Shown: positions 37,261 through 45,266 of the stretch, piece by piece
Layout: every line of letters begins with the position of its first letter
How positions within the stretch are numbered: position 1 is the stretch's first letter
Assembly (NCBI GenBank): GCA_963850525.1
Contig: CAWKLQ010000001.1
Coordinates: 186,001 to 250,000, forward strand
Direction: 5' to 3'
Source of the DNA: JAEMQF01 sp963850525
Lineage (GTDB): Bacteria; Pseudomonadota; Gammaproteobacteria; Burkholderiales; Burkholderiaceae_C
Length of the DNA stretch: 64,000 nucleotides
Notes under the pieces: model-generated
Told to the model about the DNA's origin: nothing
Databases searched by the model: none
The model's input: the letters and a program-made list of their open reading frames with translations, nothing else
Program-made: the position numbers and the translations under genes

Positions 37261-37473
37261 TTAGAACAGCTTCTTGGGCAGCATCATGCTGCGCACGCGC
37301 TTGAAGTGGCGCTTCACGGCAGCCGCCTTCTTGCGCTTGCGCTCGGCCGTGGGCTTCTCGTAAAACTCGCGCGCCCGCAGGTCGGTCAGCAGGCCGAGCT
37401 TTTCGATGGTGCGTTTGAAGCGTCGCAAGGCGACATCGAAGGGCTCGTTTTCTTTGACGCGAATCGTAGTCAT
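37261..37473 (-). CDS. rpsU: 30S ribosomal protein S21
   Basis: The 70-residue basic protein MTTIRVKENEPFDVALRRF... with LLTDLRAREFYEKPTAERKRKKAAAVKRH is S21, which sits near the anti-Shine-Dalgarno region of the 30S subunit. Length and Lys/Arg-rich tail (ending MMLPKKLF) are standard for betaproteobacteria. The longer frame upstream (to 37659) is not S21 sequence. Confidence 0.98.
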   Translation of the reverse strand: MTTIRVKENEPFDVALRRFKRTIEKLGLLTDLRAREFYEKPTAERKRKKAAAVKRHFKRVRSMMLPKKLF

Positions 37474-37573
37474 GTAGCTGCTGGGTCCTAACGCCTGAGG
37501 GGGCCGGTTTTCGGCAAAGGCGGCATTATATGCCCGACTTCGCGAACGCTGCCTGCCAGGCAAGCCCAACCCT

Positions 37574-39307
37574 TCAGGGCAGGGCAGCGGAGTTGGTTCC
37601 AGCCTGCGCCGCAGCGAGCCGGGCGAGCGCTTGAAGCCGCTCGATTTCCGACGCGGCACGTGCCAGGAACACCCGGTACACCGAATTCACGAGCAGCTCC
37701 TCGCCGCGCGGCTGCGAGTGAAACAGCGCCATGTGACCGAGCACCCGGCCGTCGCTCGCGACGATGGGCAGCCCGACATAGGCCTCGTAGTCCTTGTCGC
37801 GCGGAAACTGCACGCCCACGCCCGAGCCGAAGTAGCAGGGCTTGCCCTGCGTCACGACGCTGTCGCAAGGGGTCCCTTGCAAAACGAACTCGAAACTGTC
37901 GCGAAAGCCCTTGCTTCGCGACCAGTACGCGAGCGTGCGCACCCGCGTGGTCGGATGGTCGGCGCATTCGGTGATGAAGACACAATCGACGTCCATCGCG
38001 CGCGCGAAGTGACGCACCATTTGCGCGAAAAAATCCGTGCCAAAAGCGCCTGCGGTGCCTTCGACGATGGCGTCGAGCACGGTTTCGACGCGCCGCACCT
38101 GCGTCACGTCGATGTCCATGCCGATGACGCGGTAGGGCGCGCCGGCGTCGTCGCGCAGCGCCATCGCACGCGACAGCACGTGGCGCACGCTGCCGTCCTT
38201 GTGCACCAGGCGCAGCGCCTGCTCGAAACTCGACTGCGCATCGGCGAGCAGCGCTTGCAAGGCACGTTCGAGCGCGTCGCGGTCGTCGGCGTGAACGCGC
38301 GACAACCAGGCCGCCTTGGCGTCGCTCAGGTCTTCGTCGGCAAAGCCGAGCATGCCTTTCCAGCGCGGCGACAGCAGCACGCTGCCGGTGCCGAGGTTCC
38401 ACTCCCACAAGCCGTCTTGCGCGCCGCGCAAAGCGTGCAGATACCGCTGTTCAATCGCGCGCTGCGCGGCTTGCGCCTGTGTTCGCTCGGCGACGCGATT
38501 CGATTCGCTCCGCGCCAAGAGTCGCTGCAGTCGCTCGACTTGTGCCTGCGGATCAGCCGGCTCGTCTTGCGCTGCAGCGGACTGCGGCGCGCTGGGCAGC
38601 GCGGCGGCGTTCCGAGCGGCCAGCGGCAATCCGAAGCTGACCTGCGTGCCCTGCCCGACGACGCTCTGGACCTGCAACTCCGCGCCGTGCAACTGCACGA
38701 TGCGCCGCGCGATTGCCAGCCCCAGGCCGCCTTCGCCGCCGCTGTGCGCGCTCGTGACGCGCTCGGCGCGCTCGTAATGCGCGAAGATGTCCGCCAGAGC
38801 GTCGGCGGCGATTCCCGCGCCGGTGTCGCGAACCTCGACGCGCATGCACTTTGCGTCTTGGTTGTGCTCGATGCACACGCTGCCGCCCGGCGGCGTATGG
38901 CGCAGCGCGTTCTCGAGCAAGGCGCTGAGCGCGCGTTCGACGAGGGCGATGTCGGCGTGAACCCGCGCCTGTTGCGGCAGCGGCGCAGGGGCTGACAACA
39001 GCACCTGACGCCGCTGCGCCTCGGCGGCAAAACGCTGAATCACGTCTTGCAGCAACTCCGCCAGGACGAAGTCTTCGAAGTTCGGCTGGGTTTCGCCGGC
39101 TTCCAAGCGCCCCCACTCGAACAAGTCGTTGACCAGGCGCGACAGGCGTTCGCTCTGGCGCACGGCGGTGCGCAGGTAGTTGCGCGCCTCGGCGGGGTCG
39201 AGCTGGCCCTGGCGCAGCAGCAACAACTCCAGATAGCCTTGCAGCGACGCGAGCGGCGTGCGCAGGTCGTGCGCGACGGTCGCGAGCAAGTCGGGACGCA
39301 AATCCAT
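37574..39307 (-). CDS. Histidine kinase with N-terminal kinase core and C-terminal PAS and GAF domains
   Basis: The 577-residue protein begins directly with the dimerisation helix: phospho-acceptor His13 in VAHDLRTPL, then NDLFEWGRLEAGE, the ATPase N-box ALLENALRHTPPGG, the G1 box DTGAGIA, and GLGLAIARRIVQLHG, ending near residue 235. After a coiled coil (about 255-300) come a PAS_3 domain (GLWEWNLGTGSVLLSPRWKGMLGF, residues about 310-410) and a GAF domain (about 420-560). Sensor domains normally precede the kinase. No membrane segment. The response regulator ends 15 bases upstream, so the start cannot be much earlier. Confidence 0.85.
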   Translation of the reverse strand: MDLRPDLLATVAHDLRTPLASLQGYLELLLLRQGQLDPAEARNYLRTAVRQSERLSRLVNDLFEWGRLEAGETQPNFEDFVLAELLQDVIQRFAAEAQRRQVLLSAPAPLPQQARVHADIALVERALSALLENALRHTPPGGSVCIEHNQDAKCMRVEVRDTGAGIAADALADIFAHYERAERVTSAHSGGEGGLGLAIARRIVQLHGAELQVQSVVGQGTQVSFGLPLAARNAAALPSAPQSAAAQDEPADPQAQVERLQRLLARSESNRVAERTQAQAAQRAIEQRYLHALRGAQDGLWEWNLGTGSVLLSPRWKGMLGFADEDLSDAKAAWLSRVHADDRDALERALQALLADAQSSFEQALRLVHKDGSVRHVLSRAMALRDDAGAPYRVIGMDIDVTQVRRVETVLDAIVEGTAGAFGTDFFAQMVRHFARAMDVDCVFITECADHPTTRVRTLAYWSRSKGFRDSFEFVLQGTPCDSVVTQGKPCYFGSGVGVQFPRDKDYEAYVGLPIVASDGRVLGHMALFHSQPRGEELLVNSVYRVFLARAASEIERLQALARLAAAQAGTNSAALP

Positions 39308-39321
39308 CGTGGTTCGGCCTC

Positions 39322-40038
39322 TCAGGCGCGCCGGTCGGAGAATTTGTAGCCCACGCCCCAGACCGTCTGAATGTATTCGGGATTCGCCGGGTCCGATTCG
39401 ATCTTGCTGCGCAAACGGTTGATGTGCGAGTTGACGGTGTGCTCGTAGCCGCTGTGGCTGTAGCCCCAGACCTGATCGAGCAACTGGGCGCGCGTGAAGA
39501 CGCGGCCCGGACAACGCGCGAAGTAGACGAGCAGCTCGAATTCCTTCGCTGTGAGTTCGACCGCCGTGCCACGCAGTTGCACTTCATGGCGCTGCAGGTC
39601 GATGTGCAGATCGCCGTGTTCGATTTTTTGCGGCGCAGGTTGTTCGCCTGCCGCCTCCGCCGCCGCCTGTTGCTCGGCGCGCCGAAACACGCCTTTCACG
39701 CGCGCCGCCAATTCCAGCATGCTGAATGGCTTGGTGAGGTAGTCGTCGGCGCCGAGCTCCAGGCCGAGCACGCGATCGATTTCGGACGACTTGGCGGTGA
39801 GCATGAGGATGGGCGTCGCATTGTCCGAAGCGCGCAGCCTGCGGCAGATCTCCAGGCCGTCGATGCGTGGCAGCATCAGGTCCAGAATGACAAGGTCCCA
39901 GCGACCCGCTTTGGCCTCATTGAGTGCCGTCAGGCCGTCGCAGACGAGGCGGCTTTCGATCTGCAGTTCGTTCAGCTGAAGCGAAACCAGGCGCCCGATG
40001 TCGGGGTCGTCCTCGACGACCAGGACGCGCCGGTTCAT
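39322..40038 (-). CDS. OmpR/PhoB-family response regulator
   Basis: The 238-residue protein has a receiver domain (acidic pair ED at 9-10, phospho-acceptor Asp53 in LVILDLMLP, Thr in MLTAKS and Lys in YLTKPF) and a winged-helix DNA-binding domain ending LRSKIESDPANPEYIQTVWGVGYKF. It forms an operon with the downstream kinase. Target genes cannot be told, but the upstream neighbours encode a flavoprotein and a sulfur-transport protein on the same strand. Confidence 0.93.
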   Translation of the reverse strand: MNRRVLVVEDDPDIGRLVSLQLNELQIESRLVCDGLTALNEAKAGRWDLVILDLMLPRIDGLEICRRLRASDNATPILMLTAKSSEIDRVLGLELGADDYLTKPFSMLELAARVKGVFRRAEQQAAAEAAGEQPAPQKIEHGDLHIDLQRHEVQLRGTAVELTAKEFELLVYFARCPGRVFTRAQLLDQVWGYSHSGYEHTVNSHINRLRSKIESDPANPEYIQTVWGVGYKFSDRRA

Positions 40039-40114
40039 GACGTCCTCCTCCCTGCCGACGCTGACAGGCAGGCGCGCTTTCGAGCGCGGCTGGGTTTCGG
40101 GAAATCAACGGGTA

Positions 40115-41497
40115 TCACGGCGTCGCTCGACCGCCCATCAGGGGCATCGATTCGATTCTAGGCAGCGGCTCGTGCTGGAGCTTGTGCGTGACCGAAATGT
40201 GAGAACTTCCGGCAGCGGGGAGCTCGCCTTCGGCGTCGATTTCTGAAGTGCGCGTGAAGCGCAAGTGCGTGATGTCCAGCGGGAAGAACAGGCTCCACGT
40301 CCATTCGACCCAGATGCGCAGCTTGCGCCCCAGCGTGGGCATTCGCATCAGGTAATACGCGCGCCAGAGCAACCACGCCGGGGTGCCGGTGAGGGAGACG
40401 CCAAACGCCAGCGCCACACCTTTGTTGTGCCCTGTCGTCGCCATCATTCCCTTGGATACATGCTGGAAAGCCCGCGTCGCGCGGCCTTCGATGCGCGCCA
40501 CCAGATTCGACGCCAATTGTTCGGCCTGGGCGACCGCAAACTGCGCGGTCGGCGGGCAGAGTTGGCCGTCGGCAGCGTTTGGCGTCGATGCGCAGTCGCC
40601 CACCGCCCAGAGCCGGTCCGCGCCGGCCACAGCACCATCGGGCCCGGTGACGATGCGCCCGCGTGTGGTCGTCAGGCCAAGCTGTTGCACCAGCGGGTTG
40701 CTGCGCGTGCCGATGGTGAGAATCACGGTCGCTGTGGGCAGCAGCGCGCCGCCCTGCAATTCGACGGCGTGGGCGTCGATGCGGCTGGCGCGAGCGCCCA
40801 GGCGCACGTCGATGCCGCGCGCGCGCAGCGACCGCGCTGCCGATTCGCCCAGCCGCGCCGGCAGTTCGGGCAGCAGCCGCTCGCCGTCGTGCAACAGCGT
40901 CACACCGAGCTCGCCGGGCTGGACGCGCGGGTAGTAGCGCAGCGCGCTGCGCGTGAAGTCGGCGATCGAGCCGGCGACCTCGACCCCCGAAAATCCGCCG
41001 CCGATGACGACAAAGCGGCCGAGCGCACGGCGCTCCTGCGCGTCGTCGCTCAGTTCGATTCGCGCCAGGCGCTGCAGCACGCGGTTGCGGATGTGCATCG
41101 CGTCGCCGACGAGCTTGAGCGGCAAGGCGTGCTCGGTCGCTCCGGGAATGACCGCCAGATTCGCGCGCTGGCCGATTGCGAAGACGAGGTGCCCGTAGCT
41201 GAATTCCCGCGGCCCGGCGAGCGTCGCGCAGCTCAGCGTGCGGCGAATCGGGTCGACGCGTTGCAGCCGGCCCATGACGAAGCGGCTTTTGCGCAGCATC
41301 TCGCGGATCGGCACGACCACGTGCTCGGGGAAGACTGCCGCACCCACGACTTCGGCGAGCATCGGATTGAACGTCGTGTAGCTCTCTCCGCTGATGAGCG
41401 TCGCGCTCCAGCCCGGCGGCAGGCGCTTTTCGAGCGCAATGGCCAGGCTCGTGCCGGCGAAACCGCCGCCGACGATGACGATGGATCGAGTCGTCAT
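40115..41497 (-). CDS. NDH-2-type NAD(P)/FAD-dependent oxidoreductase
   Basis: This 460-residue protein has the pyridine-nucleotide oxidoreductase layout: FAD motif IVIVGGGFAGTSLAIAL, the second dinucleotide motif FVVIGGGFSGVEVAGSI for NAD(P)H, and the FAD-contacting GADRLWAVGDCAS, followed by PPTAQFAVAQAEQLASNL. A C-terminal part (LLWRAYYLMRMPTLGRKLRIWVEWTWSLFFP) is amphipathic and could bind the membrane, as in type II NADH dehydrogenase. Its ATG overlaps the stop of the YeeE-type transporter gene, so sulfide:quinone reductase-like or sulfur-linked electron transfer is also conceivable; the cysteines typical of SQR are not obvious. Confidence 0.85.
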   Translation of the reverse strand: MTTRSIVIVGGGFAGTSLAIALEKRLPPGWSATLISGESYTTFNPMLAEVVGAAVFPEHVVVPIREMLRKSRFVMGRLQRVDPIRRTLSCATLAGPREFSYGHLVFAIGQRANLAVIPGATEHALPLKLVGDAMHIRNRVLQRLARIELSDDAQERRALGRFVVIGGGFSGVEVAGSIADFTRSALRYYPRVQPGELGVTLLHDGERLLPELPARLGESAARSLRARGIDVRLGARASRIDAHAVELQGGALLPTATVILTIGTRSNPLVQQLGLTTTRGRIVTGPDGAVAGADRLWAVGDCASTPNAADGQLCPPTAQFAVAQAEQLASNLVARIEGRATRAFQHVSKGMMATTGHNKGVALAFGVSLTGTPAWLLWRAYYLMRMPTLGRKLRIWVEWTWSLFFPLDITHLRFTRTSEIDAEGELPAAGSSHISVTHKLQHEPLPRIESMPLMGGRATP

Positions 41498-42504
41498 GGT
41501 GTCGCGTTCTTGCGCACCGGCCAAATCGAATGGCGTTGCCAGAGCTGGGCCAGCGCGATGGTCGCGCACATCGTCGCGAAACCGACCCACGCGTACGGCC
41601 ACAGCATCGGCATGCCGATCAGGATCAGCCCGTCGTTGCTGCCGGGAATCAGCAGGCTGCCCCAACCCATCAGCGCGCCGCCGGCCAGGCAGCGCAGCAC
41701 GTCCACTGCGCTCAGTGGTGTGCTGCTCCAGCGCCCGGCTGTGACACCGCCGATGACGGCGCCGAGCCACAGGGCGACGAGCAACGCCGCGCCGAAGACC
41801 AAGTGCTGCGACATGCCGCGCGCAAACTGAGCGAGCACGTCGGTATACGCCCAGACGCCTGCCGTGAGCACCATCAACGCGAAAGTGATCGCGATCACGG
41901 TCGTCGCGGCGTGCGGCGACCAGATGGGCAGGGTCGATGGAGCCGGTGCGTTCAGGTCTTGCTTTTTGCCTTCTCGAGCCAACAGGCTGGCCCTGACCCC
42001 TTTGCCCAGCCGCCAGGCGGCGAAGCCGAGGAACAGCACGGCCACACCCGTCGAGCCCTGCAGCACGAGCGAGGTCTCGCGCAGGGGTGAATGCTCGGGC
42101 GAACCGAAGATCGACTCGACGCTGAGGCACCCGAGGTAGAAGCCCAGCGGCGTGAAGACGTACGCCCACTGCCCCGAGCCGAGCCGCGCGATCGCGCCGA
42201 ATACGCACGCGCCGTTGACGAAGGCGCCCAGGCCGAGCAACGCGCCGCCGATGACGGTCCACTGCGTCAGTGCGTAACCCACCGGCGGCCGCTCCAGCAA
42301 GCCCGCCACCTGCGCCACCGCCAGGAGTCCCGCGACCCACAGCGACGCTTCGACGAACGCCGCCAGGCGGCGCGTCGTGCGTTTCGTCAAGACTTCGTCG
42401 ACTGCGGCGACGGTGCACGTCGCGCCGCGCTGGATCGCATAGCCCATCGTGCCCACGCACAGCGCGGCGAACCAGAACAGGGGGTGGGACCACTCGAGAT
42501 TCAT
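41494..42504 (-). CDS. YeeE/YedE family sulfur (thiosulfate) transporter
   Basis: The 336-residue membrane protein has about nine hydrophobic helices in two related halves. The first half carries MGYAIQRGATCTVAAVDE and GAFVNGACVFGAIARLGSGQWAY, the conserved Gly/Cys motif of YeeE; the second carries LAGGALMGWGSLLIPGSNDGLILIG, in which the cysteine of the matching motif is absent. YeeE proteins import thiosulfate or related sulfur species. The loop between the halves (residues about 178-190, REGKKQDLNAPAP) is read from a degenerate REP unit. Start has no overlap with the carbonic anhydrase gene (11 bases between). Confidence 0.85.
   Translation of the reverse strand: MNLEWSHPLFWFAALCVGTMGYAIQRGATCTVAAVDEVLTKRTTRRLAAFVEASLWVAGLLAVAQVAGLLERPPVGYALTQWTVIGGALLGLGAFVNGACVFGAIARLGSGQWAYVFTPLGFYLGCLSVESIFGSPEHSPLRETSLVLQGSTGVAVLFLGFAAWRLGKGVRASLLAREGKKQDLNAPAPSTLPIWSPHAATTVIAITFALMVLTAGVWAYTDVLAQFARGMSQHLVFGAALLVALWLGAVIGGVTAGRWSSTPLSAVDVLRCLAGGALMGWGSLLIPGSNDGLILIGMPMLWPYAWVGFATMCATIALAQLWQRHSIWPVRKNATP
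41952..42000. repeat. Degenerate family-B REP pair inside the YeeE-type gene
   Basis: TCAGGTCTTGCTTTTTGCCTTC at 41952-41973 matches the transposase-flanking repeat except for single-base changes, and CCCTGACCCC at 41991-42000 matches its other end in inverted orientation, with a 20-base spacer. It lies in the cytoplasmic loop between the two transporter halves and keeps the frame open. Confidence 0.7.
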
Positions 42505-42515
42505 GTCGAACTTTC

Positions 42516-43163
42516 TCAGTGACCGATCAGGCCCTTTGCGAATTTGCAGATGTCGTGCAGCGCCGCGTTGTTTTCGATGGCGCCGGTCTGCGGGTGGATG
42601 CGGCCGGAGTGCAAATCGAACACCCAGCCGTGCAGCGCCAGTGGCGCACCCCTCTTCCAGGCGTTTTGCACGATGCTCGTCTTGGCCAGGTTGTTGATCT
42701 GCTCGACCACGTTGAGTTCGACCAAACGGTCAAAGCGTGCTGCGTCGTCGAGCGCTGCCAGGTCGCGCCAATAGAACTGCTGCGTGTCCTTGATGGTGCG
42801 CAGCCAGTTGTCGATCAGGCCGTGCGAGTGTTCGCCCATCGCTGCCTGAATGCCGCCGCAGCCGTGATGGCCGCACACGATGACGTGGCGCACCTGGAGC
42901 ACGTCCACCGCGTACTGCAGCACCGACAACATGTTGACGTCGGTCTGCACGACCAGGTTCGCGATGTTGCGGTGCACGAACATGTCGCCCGGGTCGGTGC
43001 CGGTGATGTGGTTCGGCGGCACGCGGCTGTCGGAACAGCCGATCCACAGGAATTCCGGGTGCTGGCCCATCGCCAGCCGGTGGAAGTAACCCGGGTCCAG
43101 GCGCAACTGGTTTTCGACGAAGACCTCGTTGTTGCGCAGCAGCTGTTCGATGCGGTCGTTCAT
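42516..43163 (-). CDS. can: Beta-class carbonic anhydrase
   Basis: The enzyme interconverts CO2 and bicarbonate. The 215-residue protein has the zinc ligands in CSDSRVP and HxxC of CGHHGCGG, plus the Asp-Arg dyad in SDSR. NNEVFVENQLRLDPGYFHRLAMGQHPEFLWIGC near the start and SVLQYAVDVLQVRHVIVCGHH are typical of the Can/CynT type. It is read between the patatin gene and the sulfur transporter. Confidence 0.95.
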   Translation of the reverse strand: MNDRIEQLLRNNEVFVENQLRLDPGYFHRLAMGQHPEFLWIGCSDSRVPPNHITGTDPGDMFVHRNIANLVVQTDVNMLSVLQYAVDVLQVRHVIVCGHHGCGGIQAAMGEHSHGLIDNWLRTIKDTQQFYWRDLAALDDAARFDRLVELNVVEQINNLAKTSIVQNAWKRGAPLALHGWVFDLHSGRIHPQTGAIENNAALHDICKFAKGLIGH

Positions 43164-43169
43164 TGCGGT

Positions 43170-44387
43170 CTAGCGGTGTTCGATGACGCCCTCGATCGGG
43201 TCCGACGCTTCGTGCCATGGCGCGCGCTGGATCATGCGCAGCGTGTCGGAGTGGCCGGCCTCGCGGCGTGCGCTCACGCCGGCCGCCGTGAAGTCGATGT
43301 CCTTCGTGTGGTCTTCACCATCGAGCCGCGGTGCGTGCAGATGCGCCACGTGCATCGTCGTGCCGCAACCCCAGGACGCGAGTTCCTTGACCTTGGGGTC
43401 GGTTTGTCTGGCGGCGGGAATATTCTTGACGAGCTCGCGAATCACGTGGCGCAGCCGGTGGTTCTGCTTTTGTCGGGCGATGTGGCTGTCGGCACGGCTC
43501 GCGTACTGGATGTCTTTCTGGCGCCCCATCACTTGGGTGATAGAGCCGGGTTCCGGCCCGCTCTGGTGCCACACGTTGACTGCGAAGATCAACGAATCGC
43601 GGCGCGGCTTGTCGTCGAGCACTGCTTCGATCGGCGTGTTCGAGTAGATGCCGCCGTCCCAGTATGGTTCGCCGTCAATGCGGATCGCCGGAAACGCCGG
43701 CGGCAAGGCGCCTGAGGCCATGATGTGCCTGGCGTCGAGTCGCTCCTTGGCCGTGTCGAAGTAGCGCATCAAGCCGCTGCACGCGTTGACAGCGCCCACC
43801 GTCAGGCGCATGTGGCACTCGCACAAATAGTCCCAGTCGACGAGCTCGTTCAGCGTCTCGAGCAGCGGCGCCGTGCTGTAGTAGGACGCCGCCTCGACGC
43901 CGACCACGGCATCCGAGCCGCGCAACGCCGCCAGGTTGGGCGTGAAGAACGATGGGATGCCGCGCGTCACCGTCGTCAGGTTCGCACTCGCGCGCGCCAG
44001 GCCGAGCCAGTCGAAGGCGCTCGGGATCGCCGGTTGCGACTCGACCTGCTCCCAGAACTGGGCGAGACGCTGCATTCGCGCCTCGGGCCGGTTCCCAGCG
44101 AGCAGCGCCGCGTTGATCGCGCCGATCGATGTGCCGATGACCCACGCCGGCTCGATTCCCGATTCGTGCAGCGCCTCGATCACGCCGAGCTGGTAGGCAC
44201 CCAGTGCCCCGCCGCCCTGCAACACCAGGACCACCTGGCCGGGAAGGTCGCTGCGCGGCGCCGTGGCCGACGCCTTGGGCTTGGCGTGCGCTGCGGGGCG
44301 CGTCGTGCGGGTGCGGGCCGCGCGTGCGGCAACGGCGGCAGGCTTGTCGGCAAGTTGGGAGCGGGAAGCGGTCATGGGGGCTTTCAT
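43170..44387 (-). CDS. Patatin-like phospholipase with DUF3734 domain
   Basis: The 405-residue protein has an Ala/Lys/Arg-rich, disordered N-terminus of about 45 residues, then a patatin domain: LVLQGGGALGAYQLGV, nucleophile Ser87 in GTSIG and the catalytic Asp in DGG (YWDGGIYSNTP). The C-terminal 110 residues (QKDIQYASRADSHIARQKQNHRLRHVIREL onward) match DUF3734. No signal peptide, so it is probably cytoplasmic. Such patatins commonly neighbour bdhA in Burkholderiales, and a role in polyhydroxybutyrate or lipid turnover is inferred. Start could instead be the Met at residue 5. Confidence 0.9.
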   Translation of the reverse strand: MKAPMTASRSQLADKPAAVAARAARTRTTRPAAHAKPKASATAPRSDLPGQVVLVLQGGGALGAYQLGVIEALHESGIEPAWVIGTSIGAINAALLAGNRPEARMQRLAQFWEQVESQPAIPSAFDWLGLARASANLTTVTRGIPSFFTPNLAALRGSDAVVGVEAASYYSTAPLLETLNELVDWDYLCECHMRLTVGAVNACSGLMRYFDTAKERLDARHIMASGALPPAFPAIRIDGEPYWDGGIYSNTPIEAVLDDKPRRDSLIFAVNVWHQSGPEPGSITQVMGRQKDIQYASRADSHIARQKQNHRLRHVIRELVKNIPAARQTDPKVKELASWGCGTTMHVAHLHAPRLDGEDHTKDIDFTAAGVSARREAGHSDTLRMIQRAPWHEASDPIEGVIEHR

Positions 44388-44388
44388 T

Positions 44389-45171
44389 TCAATGTTGGGT
44401 CCAGCCGCCGTCCATGGCGATGGCGCCGGCGGTCATCGATGCGCCTGCGTCGGAAGCGAGAAACACCGCGAGCGCAGCGAGTTCCTCGACGCGCACGAAC
44501 TCCTTGCGCGCCTGGTGCACGAGCATCACGTCGCGCACCACGTCGGCTTCGGAAATGCCGTGCGCCTTGGCCTGGTCGACGATCTGTTTGTCCACCAGCG
44601 GCGTCTTCACGTAGCCCGGGCAAATCGTGTTGCAGGTCACACCGAATTCGGCGAGTTCGATCGCCACGGTCTTGGACAAGCCGATCAGGCCATGTTTGGC
44701 CGCCACGTAGGCTGACTTGAAAGGCGACGCCGTCAGGCCATGCGCCGAGGCGATGTTGATGATGCGCCCGAAGCGGCGCGACTTCATCTCCGGCGTGACC
44801 GCCTTGATCAGGTGAAAAGCCGACGACAGGTTGATCGCGAGCACGGCGTCCCACTTCTCCTCAGGAAAAGACTCGATCGGCGCGACGTGCTGGATTCCGG
44901 CGTTGTTGACGATGATGTCAACCTTGCCGAACTCGGCGCGCGCCATCTCTGCCATCGCACGCACTTGCGCAGGCTGGCTCATGTCGGCGCCGGAGTAACG
45001 CACCTTGACGCCGAACTGGCGCTGCAGCTCGGCACGCGTGAATTCGACTTCCTGGGCGTTGCCGAAGCCGTTGAGCATGACGTCGGCGCCCTGTTCGGCA
45101 AAGGCGCGCGCGATTCCGAGGCCAATGCCACTCGTGGAACCGGTGACGATGGCGGACTTCTGTTTGAGCAT
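44389..45171 (-). CDS. bdhA: 3-hydroxybutyrate dehydrogenase
   Basis: The 260-residue short-chain dehydrogenase oxidises 3-hydroxybutyrate to acetoacetate. Motifs: cofactor loop TGSTSGIGLGIA, NNAGIQHV, IINIASAHGLTASPFKSAYVAAKHG (catalytic Ser-Tyr-Lys) and TICPGYVKTPLVDKQI, a stretch characteristic of BdhA that includes substrate-binding residues. CAGGAG lies eight bases before the ATG. The next gene starts one base after the stop, so patatin and BdhA are co-translated from one mRNA. Confidence 0.95.
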   Translation of the reverse strand: MLKQKSAIVTGSTSGIGLGIARAFAEQGADVMLNGFGNAQEVEFTRAELQRQFGVKVRYSGADMSQPAQVRAMAEMARAEFGKVDIIVNNAGIQHVAPIESFPEEKWDAVLAINLSSAFHLIKAVTPEMKSRRFGRIINIASAHGLTASPFKSAYVAAKHGLIGLSKTVAIELAEFGVTCNTICPGYVKTPLVDKQIVDQAKAHGISEADVVRDVMLVHQARKEFVRVEELAALAVFLASDAGASMTAGAIAMDGGWTQH

Positions 45172-45266
45172 GGTGGACTCCTGATGAGGGGAGAGTGGAT
45201 GGGTGGGAGCAGTTTGAGTGTTTGTCGGTGCGCGGCGGGCATTTCTTTCAGTGGCGCACCGCCGAT

